NCBI GenBank assembly: GCA_946531785.1 | Contig: CAMNAT010000042.1 | Span: 1 to 10,897, forward strand | Direction of reading: 5' to 3' | From: an uncultured Oscillospiraceae bacterium | Lineage (GTDB): Bacteria > Bacillota > Clostridia > UBA1381 | Length of the DNA: 10,897 nt | In this document: piece by piece, positions 1-6,356 of the stretch | How positions within the stretch are numbered: the stretch's first letter is position 1 | Layout: every line of letters begins with the position of its first letter | Notes under the pieces: generated by a model | What the model was told of the DNA's origin: nothing | Databases searched by the model: none | The model's input: the letters and a program-made list of their open reading frames with translations, nothing else | Made by a program: the position numbers and the translations under genes

Positions 1-2651
1 CCTTTAGTGCGGCGGGAGAGGTGGAAACCCTCTCCGCCACAGGCACTGTTCTTGAAGTAGGGGCGGATAAGACATATAAAACAATTAATGCGGCTCTTGC
101 CGCGGCAGGAACGCCGTCAAACGAGAGCGAGCGCGTAATTATAAATGTAGATCCCGGTAATTACCGCGAGCAGGTGATCGTTAAAAAGCCGTATGTAACA
201 ATAAGAAAGACACCGGGCGCATCCGGCACAGTTCTTATGACATGGTATTACGGAACGGGGCAGAAATATTATTCTTCGGTCGGCGGCAGATATGACGCAG
301 CGGCGGCAGCGGCAAAGACCGAATCAAGCGGCGTAAGCAACTGGGGCGCGACCCTGCAGGTTGAAGCAAGCGATTTTGTGCTTGAAAATATTTATCTTGA
401 AAACTCATTCAACAGATATTTAACAGCAGAGGAGCAGGGAGATAACGCCGGCGGCGATGGTGACGGTGCATTCCAGAGGGCGGCAGCGATAAAGGCTTTG
501 CAGGCTGCGGGCTGTTCTGCGGAATATATAAACCAGTGGCTGCAGTCGCGCACAAGCCTCTCAGAGTGTGATAAGATAAGCGGGTTTAACAGCAGCTTCC
601 GCGAAAGAGCGGCGGCTATGTATATAACAGGCGACAGGGCGCAGTTCAGGGGCTGCACTATCGTTTCAACACAGGATACTATCGGTATCATGTACGGCAG
701 AGAATATTTTGACAGATGTCTTATAGCCGGCACGGTCGATTATATCTGCGGCTCCTCGGCGGCAGTGTTCAATGATTGCGAGCTTCGATGGAATTCAGGA
801 CCGATACTTACGGCGGCTCAGGGTGAGAAGGACACGGATATGGGCTATATCGCGGTGCCCAATATGTCCTCCGGCAACGGATATGTGTTCTACAACTGTG
901 AGATAACCGGCAACGCGTGGTCAACCGGCGGCTCGCTTGGCAGACCATGGAATCAGAACGGTGAGGCTGTGTTTATAAACACAAAGGTAAACAAAAGCGT
1001 AAGAAACGGTGCGCTCATGGGCGAGAACTGGTCAGGGATGTCAGGTTCGGTGCCGGAAAAGGCGCGCTTCGGAGAATATGGTCATAAGACGGCAGACGGC
1101 ACTGATATAGACACCTCATCATGGAAGCATGGCTATGCGCTTAATGAGTGGACAATGCTCCGGTTCAACCCGTATACGCAGATAGCGGGCAGTGACGGCT
1201 GGGATCCTTCGGGGATGAAGTCAACATATGACGCTATACAAACAGAGGCAAGCGGCTTATCAGTAAGCGCTGGCGGCGACAGCGCGGTGACACCGCTCCC
1301 GAGTCTTCCGGGTTATGACATCCATTGGGAAACGAACGCGGCTGATTTCGTGAATGTGAACTCTGACGGAATAAGCATAACCGCAGCGCGTCCGGCACCG
1401 GGCGAGGCAGCGATAACATCAAGCGTACAGGCGTATGTCAGAAAGACGGGCACAGAGCAGGGCGTTACACTTTCAGTACCGGTAACGATAGCCGCAATGA
1501 CCTCAACAGACGGACTAGGCACAGTTACAGCAAAGATTGCGACAGATCAGATATACGGCGAGAACAAGAATGTAAATGTAAAGCTTATGAACGGCAGCGC
1601 GGTATTAAAAACTGCTGTAATCACCCTTCCGGCAAAAAGCACATCGGCAGCATGTGACATTCCATATGTTCCGGCGGGGACATATAAAGTTCTCATGACA
1701 GCGCCGGACGGTATGCAGGCAAATGGTGAGGCAACTGTTACAGTACCTGAAAACGGTAGCGTAAACTATGCTGTTGCTCTGTCATCAACAAGCAATGTAA
1801 TTATAACAAAGGCAAATAGCGTTGATACCACGCTGATGTCACAGATAATTGATCTTGCGGCTCCGGGCATGGAAAAGGCAACAAAGGTGACTGTAAGCTA
1901 TAAGCTGCATGTAGACCAAAGCGCGCTGAACCCCAATAATACATCATACGCAAACGCGGCGATAGACCTTTATTCCGGCACTCCGTCAGATACATATATG
2001 GCTGAGGCTGATACAAACAGATATGTCAGAACAAGGATCAATTCATGGTGGAACCAGCTGGATATGATAAGCGGAGAAATGGCTGATTTTGAGGGTACTT
2101 CAAATATCGAAAACAAGCAGATACTGAACGCAGCCGGCAAATTCGAAAATGTCTCCGGCGGTGTTGACTATACCGTTAATATCGAGTTAGACTATGTAAA
2201 TGGCGCGATAACCGAGAGGTCAAACGGTACAGCGGCTACGGAATATACATTCAGTCCCCTTACTGTAAAAAATAAAGGTGATCTCAAGCTTGTGGTTTAT
2301 AACAACAGCAATGTAATATATGCACTTACGGATGTGAAGGTATCCTACGATACCGCTGCGCCTGTAAAGTATGAGTACGAAGCATCCGGCGATATTGCTT
2401 CAAGCAAAAAGCAATACAGAGACCTTGAAGGCGATGCGGCAGATACCTATGCTGCTGATATCGACTATTCAGAGTATTTTGTAAAGAATCTGAAATGGGT
2501 AGTAACAAATAACGAGGACAAGACGGCGGAAATATCACTTACAGACACACCGGCTATAAGCGGCAGCGGCAGCGTCAGCTTCGGGCTTATACTTTATGGC
2601 AACGTTGATATGCTTGATGCGGTAAAGTCGGTTGAGTTGAAGACGGAATAA
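1..2651 (+). CDS. Pectin methylesterase, multidomain, 5'-truncated by the window
   Basis: This carbohydrate esterase family 8 type enzyme should remove methyl esters from homogalacturonan outside the cell. The frame is open back to position 3, so the GTG at 21 is probably internal and the signal peptide lies outside the window. Counting from that GTG (876 residues), the right-handed beta-helix domain covers about 8-390. It shows the family motifs TQDT (Q218, D219), GTVDYICG (D240) and LGRPW (R308, W310); by family knowledge the two Asp are acid/base and nucleophile, and Arg binds substrate. An insertion of about 60 residues (about 131-193) sits between the LENSF strand and ERAAAMYITGD. After the catalytic domain come an Ig-like segment (about 402-492), a beta-sandwich resembling carboxypeptidase-regulatory repeats (about 498-590) and an unrecognised C-terminal region (591-876). 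No dockerin, LPxTG or SLH motif is visible at the C-terminus. Function is clear; the accessory-domain names are tentative. Confidence 0.92.
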   Translation, partial: FSAAGEVETLSATGTVLEVGADKTYKTINAALAAAGTPSNESERVIINVDPGNYREQVIVKKPYVTIRKTPGASGTVLMTWYYGTGQKYYSSVGGRYDAAAAAAKTESSGVSNWGATLQVEASDFVLENIYLENSFNRYLTAEEQGDNAGGDGDGAFQRAAAIKALQAAGCSAEYINQWLQSRTSLSECDKISGFNSSFRERAAAMYITGDRAQFRGCTIVSTQDTIGIMYGREYFDRCLIAGTVDYICGSSAAVFNDCELRWNSGPILTAAQGEKDTDMGYIAVPNMSSGNGYVFYNCEITGNAWSTGGSLGRPWNQNGEAVFINTKVNKSVRNGALMGENWSGMSGSVPEKARFGEYGHKTADGTDIDTSSWKHGYALNEWTMLRFNPYTQIAGSDGWDPSGMKSTYDAIQTEASGLSVSAGGDSAVTPLPSLPGYDIHWETNAADFVNVNSDGISITAARPAPGEAAITSSVQAYVRKTGTEQGVTLSVPVTIAAMTSTDGLGTVTAKIATDQIYGENKNVNVKLMNGSAVLKTAVITLPAKSTSAACDIPYVPAGTYKVLMTAPDGMQANGEATVTVPENGSVNYAVALSSTSNVIITKANSVDTTLMSQIIDLAAPGMEKATKVTVSYKLHVDQSALNPNNTSYANAAIDLYSGTPSDTYMAEADTNRYVRTRINSWWNQLDMISGEMADFEGTSNIENKQILNAAGKFENVSGGVDYTVNIELDYVNGAITERSNGTAATEYTFSPLTVKNKGDLKLVVYNNSNVIYALTDVKVSYDTAAPVKYEYEASGDIASSKKQYRDLEGDAADTYAADIDYSEYFVKNLKWVVTNNEDKTAEISLTDTPAISGSGSVSFGLILYGNVDMLDAVKSVELKTE

Positions 2652-2656
2652 GGAGG
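2651..2656 (+). promoter_or_regulatory. Ribosome binding site of the 58-aa peptide gene
   Basis: AGGAGG starts on the last base of the pectinesterase stop codon and lies 9 nt before the ATG at 2666. A consensus site at ideal spacing is the main reason to call the downstream short frame a real gene, and it implies cotranscription with the pectinesterase. Confidence 0.8.
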
Positions 2657-2665
2657 AAAGGTGTA

Positions 2666-2842
2666 ATGAAAAAAATGTTTAAAGAACCCCAAATAAGCAT
2701 AGCTTGGTTTGATGAAATAAGCTGCGCTGGTATATCCGGTACAGGCGGCGGTACAGAAAGCGGCACTAATCTTGCTAAGGCGGAAAGCTCGCTCAGCGGG
2801 AATGTAACAAAGCAGGATATTTCAAAATTATTATTTGAATAA
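2666..2842 (+). CDS. Small 58-aa protein of unknown function
   Basis: The frame encodes 58 residues starting MKKMFKEPQISIAWFDEIS and ending in KLLFE before TAA. It begins 14 nt after the pectinesterase stop, has a consensus AGGAGG, and is followed 8 nt after its own stop by a strong terminator, so it is probably the last gene of the pectinesterase transcript. The N-terminus (1-17) is amphipathic with a K-EP-x-I-x-I-x-x-F-D pattern. The middle (19-33) is Gly/Ser/Thr-rich with GTGGGTESG, and the rest is polar with one Cys (C20). There is no signal peptide or TM segment. From memory, Clostridia carry many short proteins with a similar KxP-x-I-x-I-x-x-F start followed by a Ser/Thr/Gly-rich tail. 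Some resemble ribosomal-peptide precursors, but no modification enzyme or exporter is visible here. I do not assign a function. Confidence 0.65.
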   Translation: MKKMFKEPQISIAWFDEISCAGISGTGGGTESGTNLAKAESSLSGNVTKQDISKLLFE

Positions 2843-2850
2843 ACAGCAAA

Positions 2851-2886
2851 TGATCCATCGCGGCAGAACCGCGATGGATCATTTTT
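2851..2886. terminator. Bidirectional intrinsic terminator between convergent operons
   Basis: A perfect 13-bp stem (TGATCCATCGCGG, 2851-2863, pairing with 2869-2881) encloses the 5-nt loop CAGAA and is followed on the + strand by TTTTTATTA. It ends the pectinesterase/58-aa peptide transcript. On the - strand the same hairpin lies just past the feoB stop, but is followed by the weaker tract TTTGCTGTTTATT, so it probably also stops feo transcription, less sharply. Confidence 0.9.
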
Positions 2887-2895
2887 ATTATATCC

Positions 2896-5469
2896 TTATC
2901 TTACTTTCAGATCAAGCTTTGTGCTTTCCTTATATGGACGGCACAGCAGGTAGATGAATAGAGCAACGAGAAGTATTGCAACTATTGTAAATATGCCGAA
3001 GCCGCCGCCTGTAAACAGTGTTCCGAACTGGAATACACAGAGTGCAACGATGTATGCGAATACGCACTGATAGCCTATTGCGAACCATGTCCATTTTGCA
3101 TTGTTCATCTCTCGTCTTATCGCGCCTATTGCAGCGAAGCAAGGTGCGCAGAGCAGGTTGAACAGCAGGAAGGAGTATGCTGCAAGCTGTGTCATTCCCT
3201 CGAAATCAAGTACTCCGAATACGCCTACGACCTCTTCCTTTGCAACGAGACCCATGAGAGTTGCGATAGTAGCCTTTATGTTGTCAAAGCCGAGCGGTGT
3301 GAATATCCACATTATCGCTCCGCCTACCATGCCGAGAACGCTGTCCTCAAGCTCCATTTCAGTGCTGAAGCCGAAGCCGTTGCCGGTGTTGCCGAAGCGT
3401 GAGCCTGCCCATATGATTATTGATGAGAGCAGTATGATCGTGCCCGCCTTCTTGATGAATGACCAGCCGCGCTCCCACATGCTGCGGAGAACGTTTCCTA
3501 CAGTCGGCATATGATAGGGCGGAAGCTCCATAACGAACGGAGCGGGATCGCCTGCGAACATCTTTGTCTTTTTAAGAATGATACCCGAGCAGATTATAGC
3601 CGCGATACCTACAAAGTATGCGCTCGGACCTACCCATGCCGCGCCGCCGAATACTGCAGTCGCAATGAGTGCGATTATCGGCAGCTTTGCGCCGCAGGGC
3701 ATGAAGGTCGTTGTCATTATCGTCATGCGGCGGTCTCTTTCGTTTTCAATAGTACGCGATGCCATTACAGCCGGAACACCGCAGCCTGTGCCTATGAGGT
3801 AGGGGATGAACGATTTACCTGAAAGACCGAATCTTCTGAATACTCTGTCCATTATGAACGCTACACGCGCCATGTAGCCGCAGGACTCAAGGAATGCGAG
3901 CAGTATGAACAGAACAAGCATCTGCGGAACGAAGCCGAGGACTGCGCCAACACCGGCAACGATACCGTCAAGAATGAGGCTCTTCAGCCATTCAGCTGTG
4001 CCTATGCTGTCAAGGAAGTTCTCAACTACGACCGGCACACCCGGGATCCATACTCCGTATTCTGCCGGATCGGGATCCTTATCCATAACTTCTTCAACTG
4101 CCGCGAGTGTTGCAGCGTGCTTGTTTTCGGGCTCGCTATCCTCGGCAGCAGCCTTGTCTTTTTCGTCCGATGCCTGATCTTCGGCAGCAGTCTTGTCTTC
4201 ACTGCCGGAGTCTTTTGCCTCGGCAGCGCCTTCGTTTTCTGCGCCTTGCTCAGTTTCGTCTGCTTCTTCCGGCTCGTCGGCTTCCTCTTCGACTATGCCG
4301 AGATGCTCCTTTACGGAGTCGGAGTAGCTTTCGTATGCTTCCTCGAATGCGCCATAATCCTCGTCCTTGATAGCGGCGAGAAGATCATCCGTGCCCTTTG
4401 CGCCGTTCTTTGCAGCAGCCTCGATGGTTTCTGTGAGGTCGGCCTTGAGATCGGTGTTCCAGAGCTCCTTTGCCGCATGGTCATCTACTGCCTGTGAATA
4501 CTCTGCGGAGCCGATACCGAAAAGATGATAGCCGTCTCCGAAGAGCCCGTCATTTGCCCAGTCTGTTGCGAATGTACCGATAGTCGTTACCGAAATATAG
4601 TAAACTATGAACATTATAGCCGCAAATATCGGCAGGGCAAGAATACGGTTAGTAACGATCTTGTCTATTTTGTCGGATATCGTCAGCTTCTGCTTTCCTG
4701 CTTTTTTGTAGCAGCTTCCGATGATCGATGTTATATATGTATATCTTTCATTTGTGATGATGCTTTCAGGATCATCGTCGAATTCAGCCTCGGCTTTCTT
4801 GATTATATCCTCAACATCCGGTGCATTTTTGAGTGCTGAACCTATTTTATCATCGCGCTCAAAGAGCTTGATAGCGTAGAAGCGCTTCTGCTCCTCAGGA
4901 ACATCGAGCTTTGCTGCGATCTCGTCGATATACTTTTCAGCCTCGTTGCTGAAGGTGTGTACCGGTGCGGTCGCTTTCTTTTGCTGCGCTGCCTTTACCG
5001 CCTTTTCGGCGACCTCCTTTATTCCTGTGCCCTTGAGCGCGGATATAGGTGCCGCGACACAGCCAAGAGCTTTGCCGAGCTTTTCAAAGTCTATCTTATC
5101 ACCGTGCTTTGAAACGACATCCATCATGTTTACTGCCATGATGACCGGAATTCCAAGCTCTGTAAGCTGAGTTGTAAGATAGAGGTTTCTTTCAAGGTTG
5201 CTTCCGTCGATGATATTTAATATCGCGTCCGGACTCTCGTTAAGGAGATAGTTTCTTGCAACGACTTCCTCAAGAGTGTAGGGGGAAAGGGAATAGATAC
5301 CCGGAAGGTCTGTTATGGTAACATCCTTGTGCCCTTTGAGCTTACCCTCCTTCTTTTCCACCGTAACGCCCGGCCAGTTTCCGACAAACTGGTTTGATCC
5401 GGTGAGCGCATTGAACAATGTTGTTTTGCCGGCATTCGGGTTTCCGGCAAGTGCGATCTTTATTGCCAT
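2896..5469 (-). CDS. feoB: Ferrous iron transporter FeoB
   Basis: FeoB is the GTPase-coupled membrane permease for Fe2+. The N-terminal cytoplasmic G domain shows GNPNAGKT (9-16), T36, DLPG (54-57), NMMD (114-117) and SALKG (143-147), followed by a helical regulatory region to about 270. The membrane part starts with TM1 (about 277-298) and continues from about 497, with the Gate motifs GTGCGVP (560-566) and PCGAKLP (591-597). Between TM1 and TM2 lies an outer loop of about 190 residues. Its core (393-451) is very acidic, low-complexity and contains three 13-residue repeats, so the protein reaches 857 aa. Clostridial FeoB proteins often have an enlarged loop here, but the repeat tract looks unusual. 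The ATG at 5469 follows the second feoA stop by 18 nt, with AAGGA upstream. It is the last gene of the feo operon. Confidence 0.97.
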   Translation of the reverse strand: MAIKIALAGNPNAGKTTLFNALTGSNQFVGNWPGVTVEKKEGKLKGHKDVTITDLPGIYSLSPYTLEEVVARNYLLNESPDAILNIIDGSNLERNLYLTTQLTELGIPVIMAVNMMDVVSKHGDKIDFEKLGKALGCVAAPISALKGTGIKEVAEKAVKAAQQKKATAPVHTFSNEAEKYIDEIAAKLDVPEEQKRFYAIKLFERDDKIGSALKNAPDVEDIIKKAEAEFDDDPESIITNERYTYITSIIGSCYKKAGKQKLTISDKIDKIVTNRILALPIFAAIMFIVYYISVTTIGTFATDWANDGLFGDGYHLFGIGSAEYSQAVDDHAAKELWNTDLKADLTETIEAAAKNGAKGTDDLLAAIKDEDYGAFEEAYESYSDSVKEHLGIVEEEADEPEEADETEQGAENEGAAEAKDSGSEDKTAAEDQASDEKDKAAAEDSEPENKHAATLAAVEEVMDKDPDPAEYGVWIPGVPVVVENFLDSIGTAEWLKSLILDGIVAGVGAVLGFVPQMLVLFILLAFLESCGYMARVAFIMDRVFRRFGLSGKSFIPYLIGTGCGVPAVMASRTIENERDRRMTIMTTTFMPCGAKLPIIALIATAVFGGAAWVGPSAYFVGIAAIICSGIILKKTKMFAGDPAPFVMELPPYHMPTVGNVLRSMWERGWSFIKKAGTIILLSSIIIWAGSRFGNTGNGFGFSTEMELEDSVLGMVGGAIMWIFTPLGFDNIKATIATLMGLVAKEEVVGVFGVLDFEGMTQLAAYSFLLFNLLCAPCFAAIGAIRREMNNAKWTWFAIGYQCVFAYIVALCVFQFGTLFTGGGFGIFTIVAILLVALFIYLLCRPYKESTKLDLKVR
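4117..4233 (-). repeat. 39-bp (13-residue) degenerate tandem repeat inside feoB
   Basis: Three consecutive 13-residue units, EGAAEAKDSGSED, KTAAEDQASDEKD and KAAAEDSEPENKH (FeoB residues 413-451), are encoded at a 39-bp period. On the + strand the word TCGGCAGC recurs at 4142, 4181 and 4220. The 19-mers at 4142-4160 and 4181-4199 differ at one base. The conservation at DNA level suggests expansion by slippage or recombination. The tract lies in the predicted extracytoplasmic TM1-TM2 loop. Confidence 0.8.
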
Positions 5470-5487
5470 TTTTCTTTTTCCTTTCCG

Positions 5488-5706
5488 TTATTTTACTTCG
5501 ATCATTCTGGCGTCAGCCTGCCTGAGTGACAGCTCATAGCCGCGCACTGTGATCTCTATCGGATCACCGAGCGGCGCAAGCTTACGGATCGAGACCTTGA
5601 CGCCCTTTGTTATGCCCATATCCATGATGCGACGCTTTACGGCACCCTCTCCGGTGAGCTTTACTACCGTAACGGTGCTGCCGACTGATACTTCATTTAG
5701 TGTCAT
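5488..5706 (-). CDS. feoA: FeoA-family protein (second copy)
   Basis: This 72-residue protein is a FeoA-type SH3-like beta-barrel, a small cytoplasmic partner proposed to regulate FeoB. The family pattern is visible in MTLNEVSVGSTVTVVKL, KRRIMDMGITKGVKV and the conserved end GYELSLRQADARMIEV. The ATG at 5706 has AGGAGA about 8 nt upstream and lies 18 nt after the preceding feoA stop. The protein diverges strongly from its neighbouring paralogue: this one has the classical ending ELSLRQADA, whereas the other has SRIALDRSLAN. They are therefore probably not recent duplicates. Confidence 0.95.
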   Translation of the reverse strand: MTLNEVSVGSTVTVVKLTGEGAVKRRIMDMGITKGVKVSIRKLAPLGDPIEITVRGYELSLRQADARMIEVK

Positions 5707-5724
5707 ATATATATTCTCCTCTCT

Positions 5725-5937
5725 TTATTGTACGATGATCCTGTTTGCAAGGGAACGATCCAGCGCTATGCGCGACTCCTTGACGCTTACTATCAGATTG
5801 CCGCCAAGCTCTGATATGACGGTGACCTCGGCGCCTTCAACAAAGCCCAGGCTTTCGATATATCTTCGCTGCTCATCCTTACCCTTTATCCTTATTATTG
5901 TTCTGGTCTCGCCCGGACCTGATAATGATAACGGCAT
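5725..5937 (-). CDS. feoA: FeoA-family protein (first copy)
   Basis: This 70-residue FeoA-type SH3-like protein has the typical MPLSL start, then GKDEQRRYIESLGFVEGAEVTV and GGNLIVSVKESRIALDRSLAN. I chose the ATG at 5937 over an in-frame GTG at 5946. That GTG lies inside the Shine-Dalgarno-like AGGGGGTGAT (5951-5942), which sits at normal distance from the ATG, and homologues as I remember them begin MPLSL. Two FeoA proteins with one FeoB is a common clostridial arrangement. The gene starts 96 nt after the Cys-rich protein gene, and that gap holds its own promoter-like sequence. Confidence 0.94.
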   Translation of the reverse strand: MPLSLSGPGETRTIIRIKGKDEQRRYIESLGFVEGAEVTVISELGGNLIVSVKESRIALDRSLANRIIVQ

Positions 5938-5972
5938 CCATATCACCCCCTGCTTATTTTAAATACCTTGTA

Positions 5973-6001
5973 TTTATAAAGATTAACTAAAACTAACTCA
6001 A
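5973..6001 (-). promoter_or_regulatory. Internal promoter candidate before feoA
   Basis: On the - strand, TTGAGT (6001-5996) and TATAAA (5978-5973) are separated by exactly 17 nt. They lie about 35 nt before the first feoA start, in the 96-nt gap after the Cys-rich protein gene. The -10 matches at 5 of 6 positions and the -35 at 4 of 6. It could give feoA-feoA-feoB transcription independent of the first gene. Confidence 0.55.
5983..5999 (-). promoter_or_regulatory. Candidate operator copy 2 (GAGTTAG-N5-GTTAA)
   Basis: On the - strand the 17-bp word GAGTTAG-TTTTA-GTTAA overlaps the -35 and spacer of the internal promoter. The same 12 defined bases at the same spacing occur at the main feo promoter (6240-6256). 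GTTAG/CTAAC words resemble half-sites of DtxR/IdeR-type iron repressors, but the match is not canonical. The regulator's identity is inference. Confidence 0.45.
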
Positions 6002-6033
6002 AGGCAAAGTAAAAAGCCATGCAAATAAAGGCA

Positions 6034-6207
6034 TTAAGCTGTTTTGCCCCCATCTGACGGCTTTGTACTGCTGACTCCGCAGCCCGGGCAGCCGCTGCAG
6101 CCTGAGCAGCCGCATCCGCAGCCTCCGCTTTTTCTTCTCTTAATAATTGATCGGACAGCAAAGAAAACGATTACCGCAAGAATTATGCATACGATAGCTG
6201 TTGCCAT
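6034..6207 (-). CDS. FeoB-associated Cys-rich membrane protein
   Basis: This 57-residue protein starts MATAIVCIILAVIVFFAVRS, a single TM helix (about 3-21). A basic stretch KRRK follows, then a cluster CxCxCxxCxxCxxC (C30, C32, C34, C37, C40, C43) and a short polar tail. It fits the family annotated as FeoB-associated Cys-rich membrane proteins, placed in feo operons and thought, without firm proof, to bind or pass iron at the inner face of the permease. The basic residues after the TM segment suggest the Cys-rich part is cytoplasmic. The ATG at 6207 has a near-perfect AGGAGGTGG (6220-6212). It is the first gene of the operon and directly follows the main promoter. Confidence 0.88.
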   Translation of the reverse strand: MATAIVCIILAVIVFFAVRSIIKRRKSGGCGCGCSGCSGCPGCGVSSTKPSDGGKTA

Positions 6208-6239
6208 CAGACCACCTCCTAAGCTAAAGTTTATGTTCG

Positions 6240-6256
6240 TTAACCTCGGCTAACTC
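6240..6256 (-). promoter_or_regulatory. Candidate operator copy 1 (GAGTTAG-N5-GTTAA)
   Basis: On the - strand GAGTTAG-CCGAG-GTTAA begins 3 nt downstream of the -10 and covers the expected transcription start. It contains the imperfect palindrome GTTAGCC-GA-GGTTAAC (6254-6239, 6 of 7 pairs). A protein bound here would block initiation. The duplicate at 5983-5999 supports a real site. Assignment to a DtxR-like or Fur-like iron repressor is inference. Confidence 0.5.
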
Positions 6257-6258
6257 GT

Positions 6259-6287
6259 ATTATAGCATGATGTTCTCGCGTTGTCAA
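6259..6287 (-). promoter_or_regulatory. Main feo operon promoter, full consensus
   Basis: On the - strand TTGACA (6287-6282) and TATAAT (6264-6259) are both perfect and separated by 17 nt. Expected initiation near 6252 gives a leader of about 45 nt to the Cys-rich protein start. Such a strong core promoter would need a repressor for regulation, consistent with the candidate operator over the start site. Confidence 0.88.
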
Positions 6288-6306
6288 GAGGATTTCCAAA
6301 AAATAT

Positions 6307-6335
6307 TTGACAATTATTCAGGATAAATGTATAAT
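6307..6335 (+). promoter_or_regulatory. larEB promoter, full consensus
   Basis: TTGACA (6307-6312) and TATAAT (6330-6335) are both perfect with a 17-nt spacer. The -35 boxes of this and the divergent feo promoter are only 19 bp apart. The position also rules out the upstream in-frame ATG at 6327, which lies before the transcription start, as the larE start. Confidence 0.88.
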
Positions 6336-6356
6336 AGCAGTATAGGGGATGATAAA

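Noticed and set aside
21..23. GTG at 21 as the pectinesterase start
   Set aside because: The frame stays open upstream to the window edge, there is no ribosome site or signal peptide, and a secreted enzyme would need one.
4117..4497. Hydrophobic 126-codon frame on the + strand, looking like a membrane protein
   Set aside because: It is antisense to the acidic Glu/Asp/Ala-rich tract of feoB. Glu, Asp and Ala codons read backwards give Leu, Phe, Val and Ser, which explains the hydrophobicity. It also lacks a ribosome site.
5938..5946. GTG start extending the first FeoA by three residues
   Set aside because: This GTG is part of the Shine-Dalgarno-like AGGGGGTGAT, and FeoA homologues as I remember them start at MPLSL, matching the ATG at 5937.
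6281..6313. Inverted repeat TTGTCAA/TTGACAA as an operator
   Set aside because: It is simply the two consensus -35 boxes of the divergent promoters facing opposite ways, so no extra site is needed to explain it.
6327..6356. ATG at 6327 as the larE start
   Set aside because: It overlaps the -10 box of the larEB promoter and has no ribosome site; the GTG at 6357 does.
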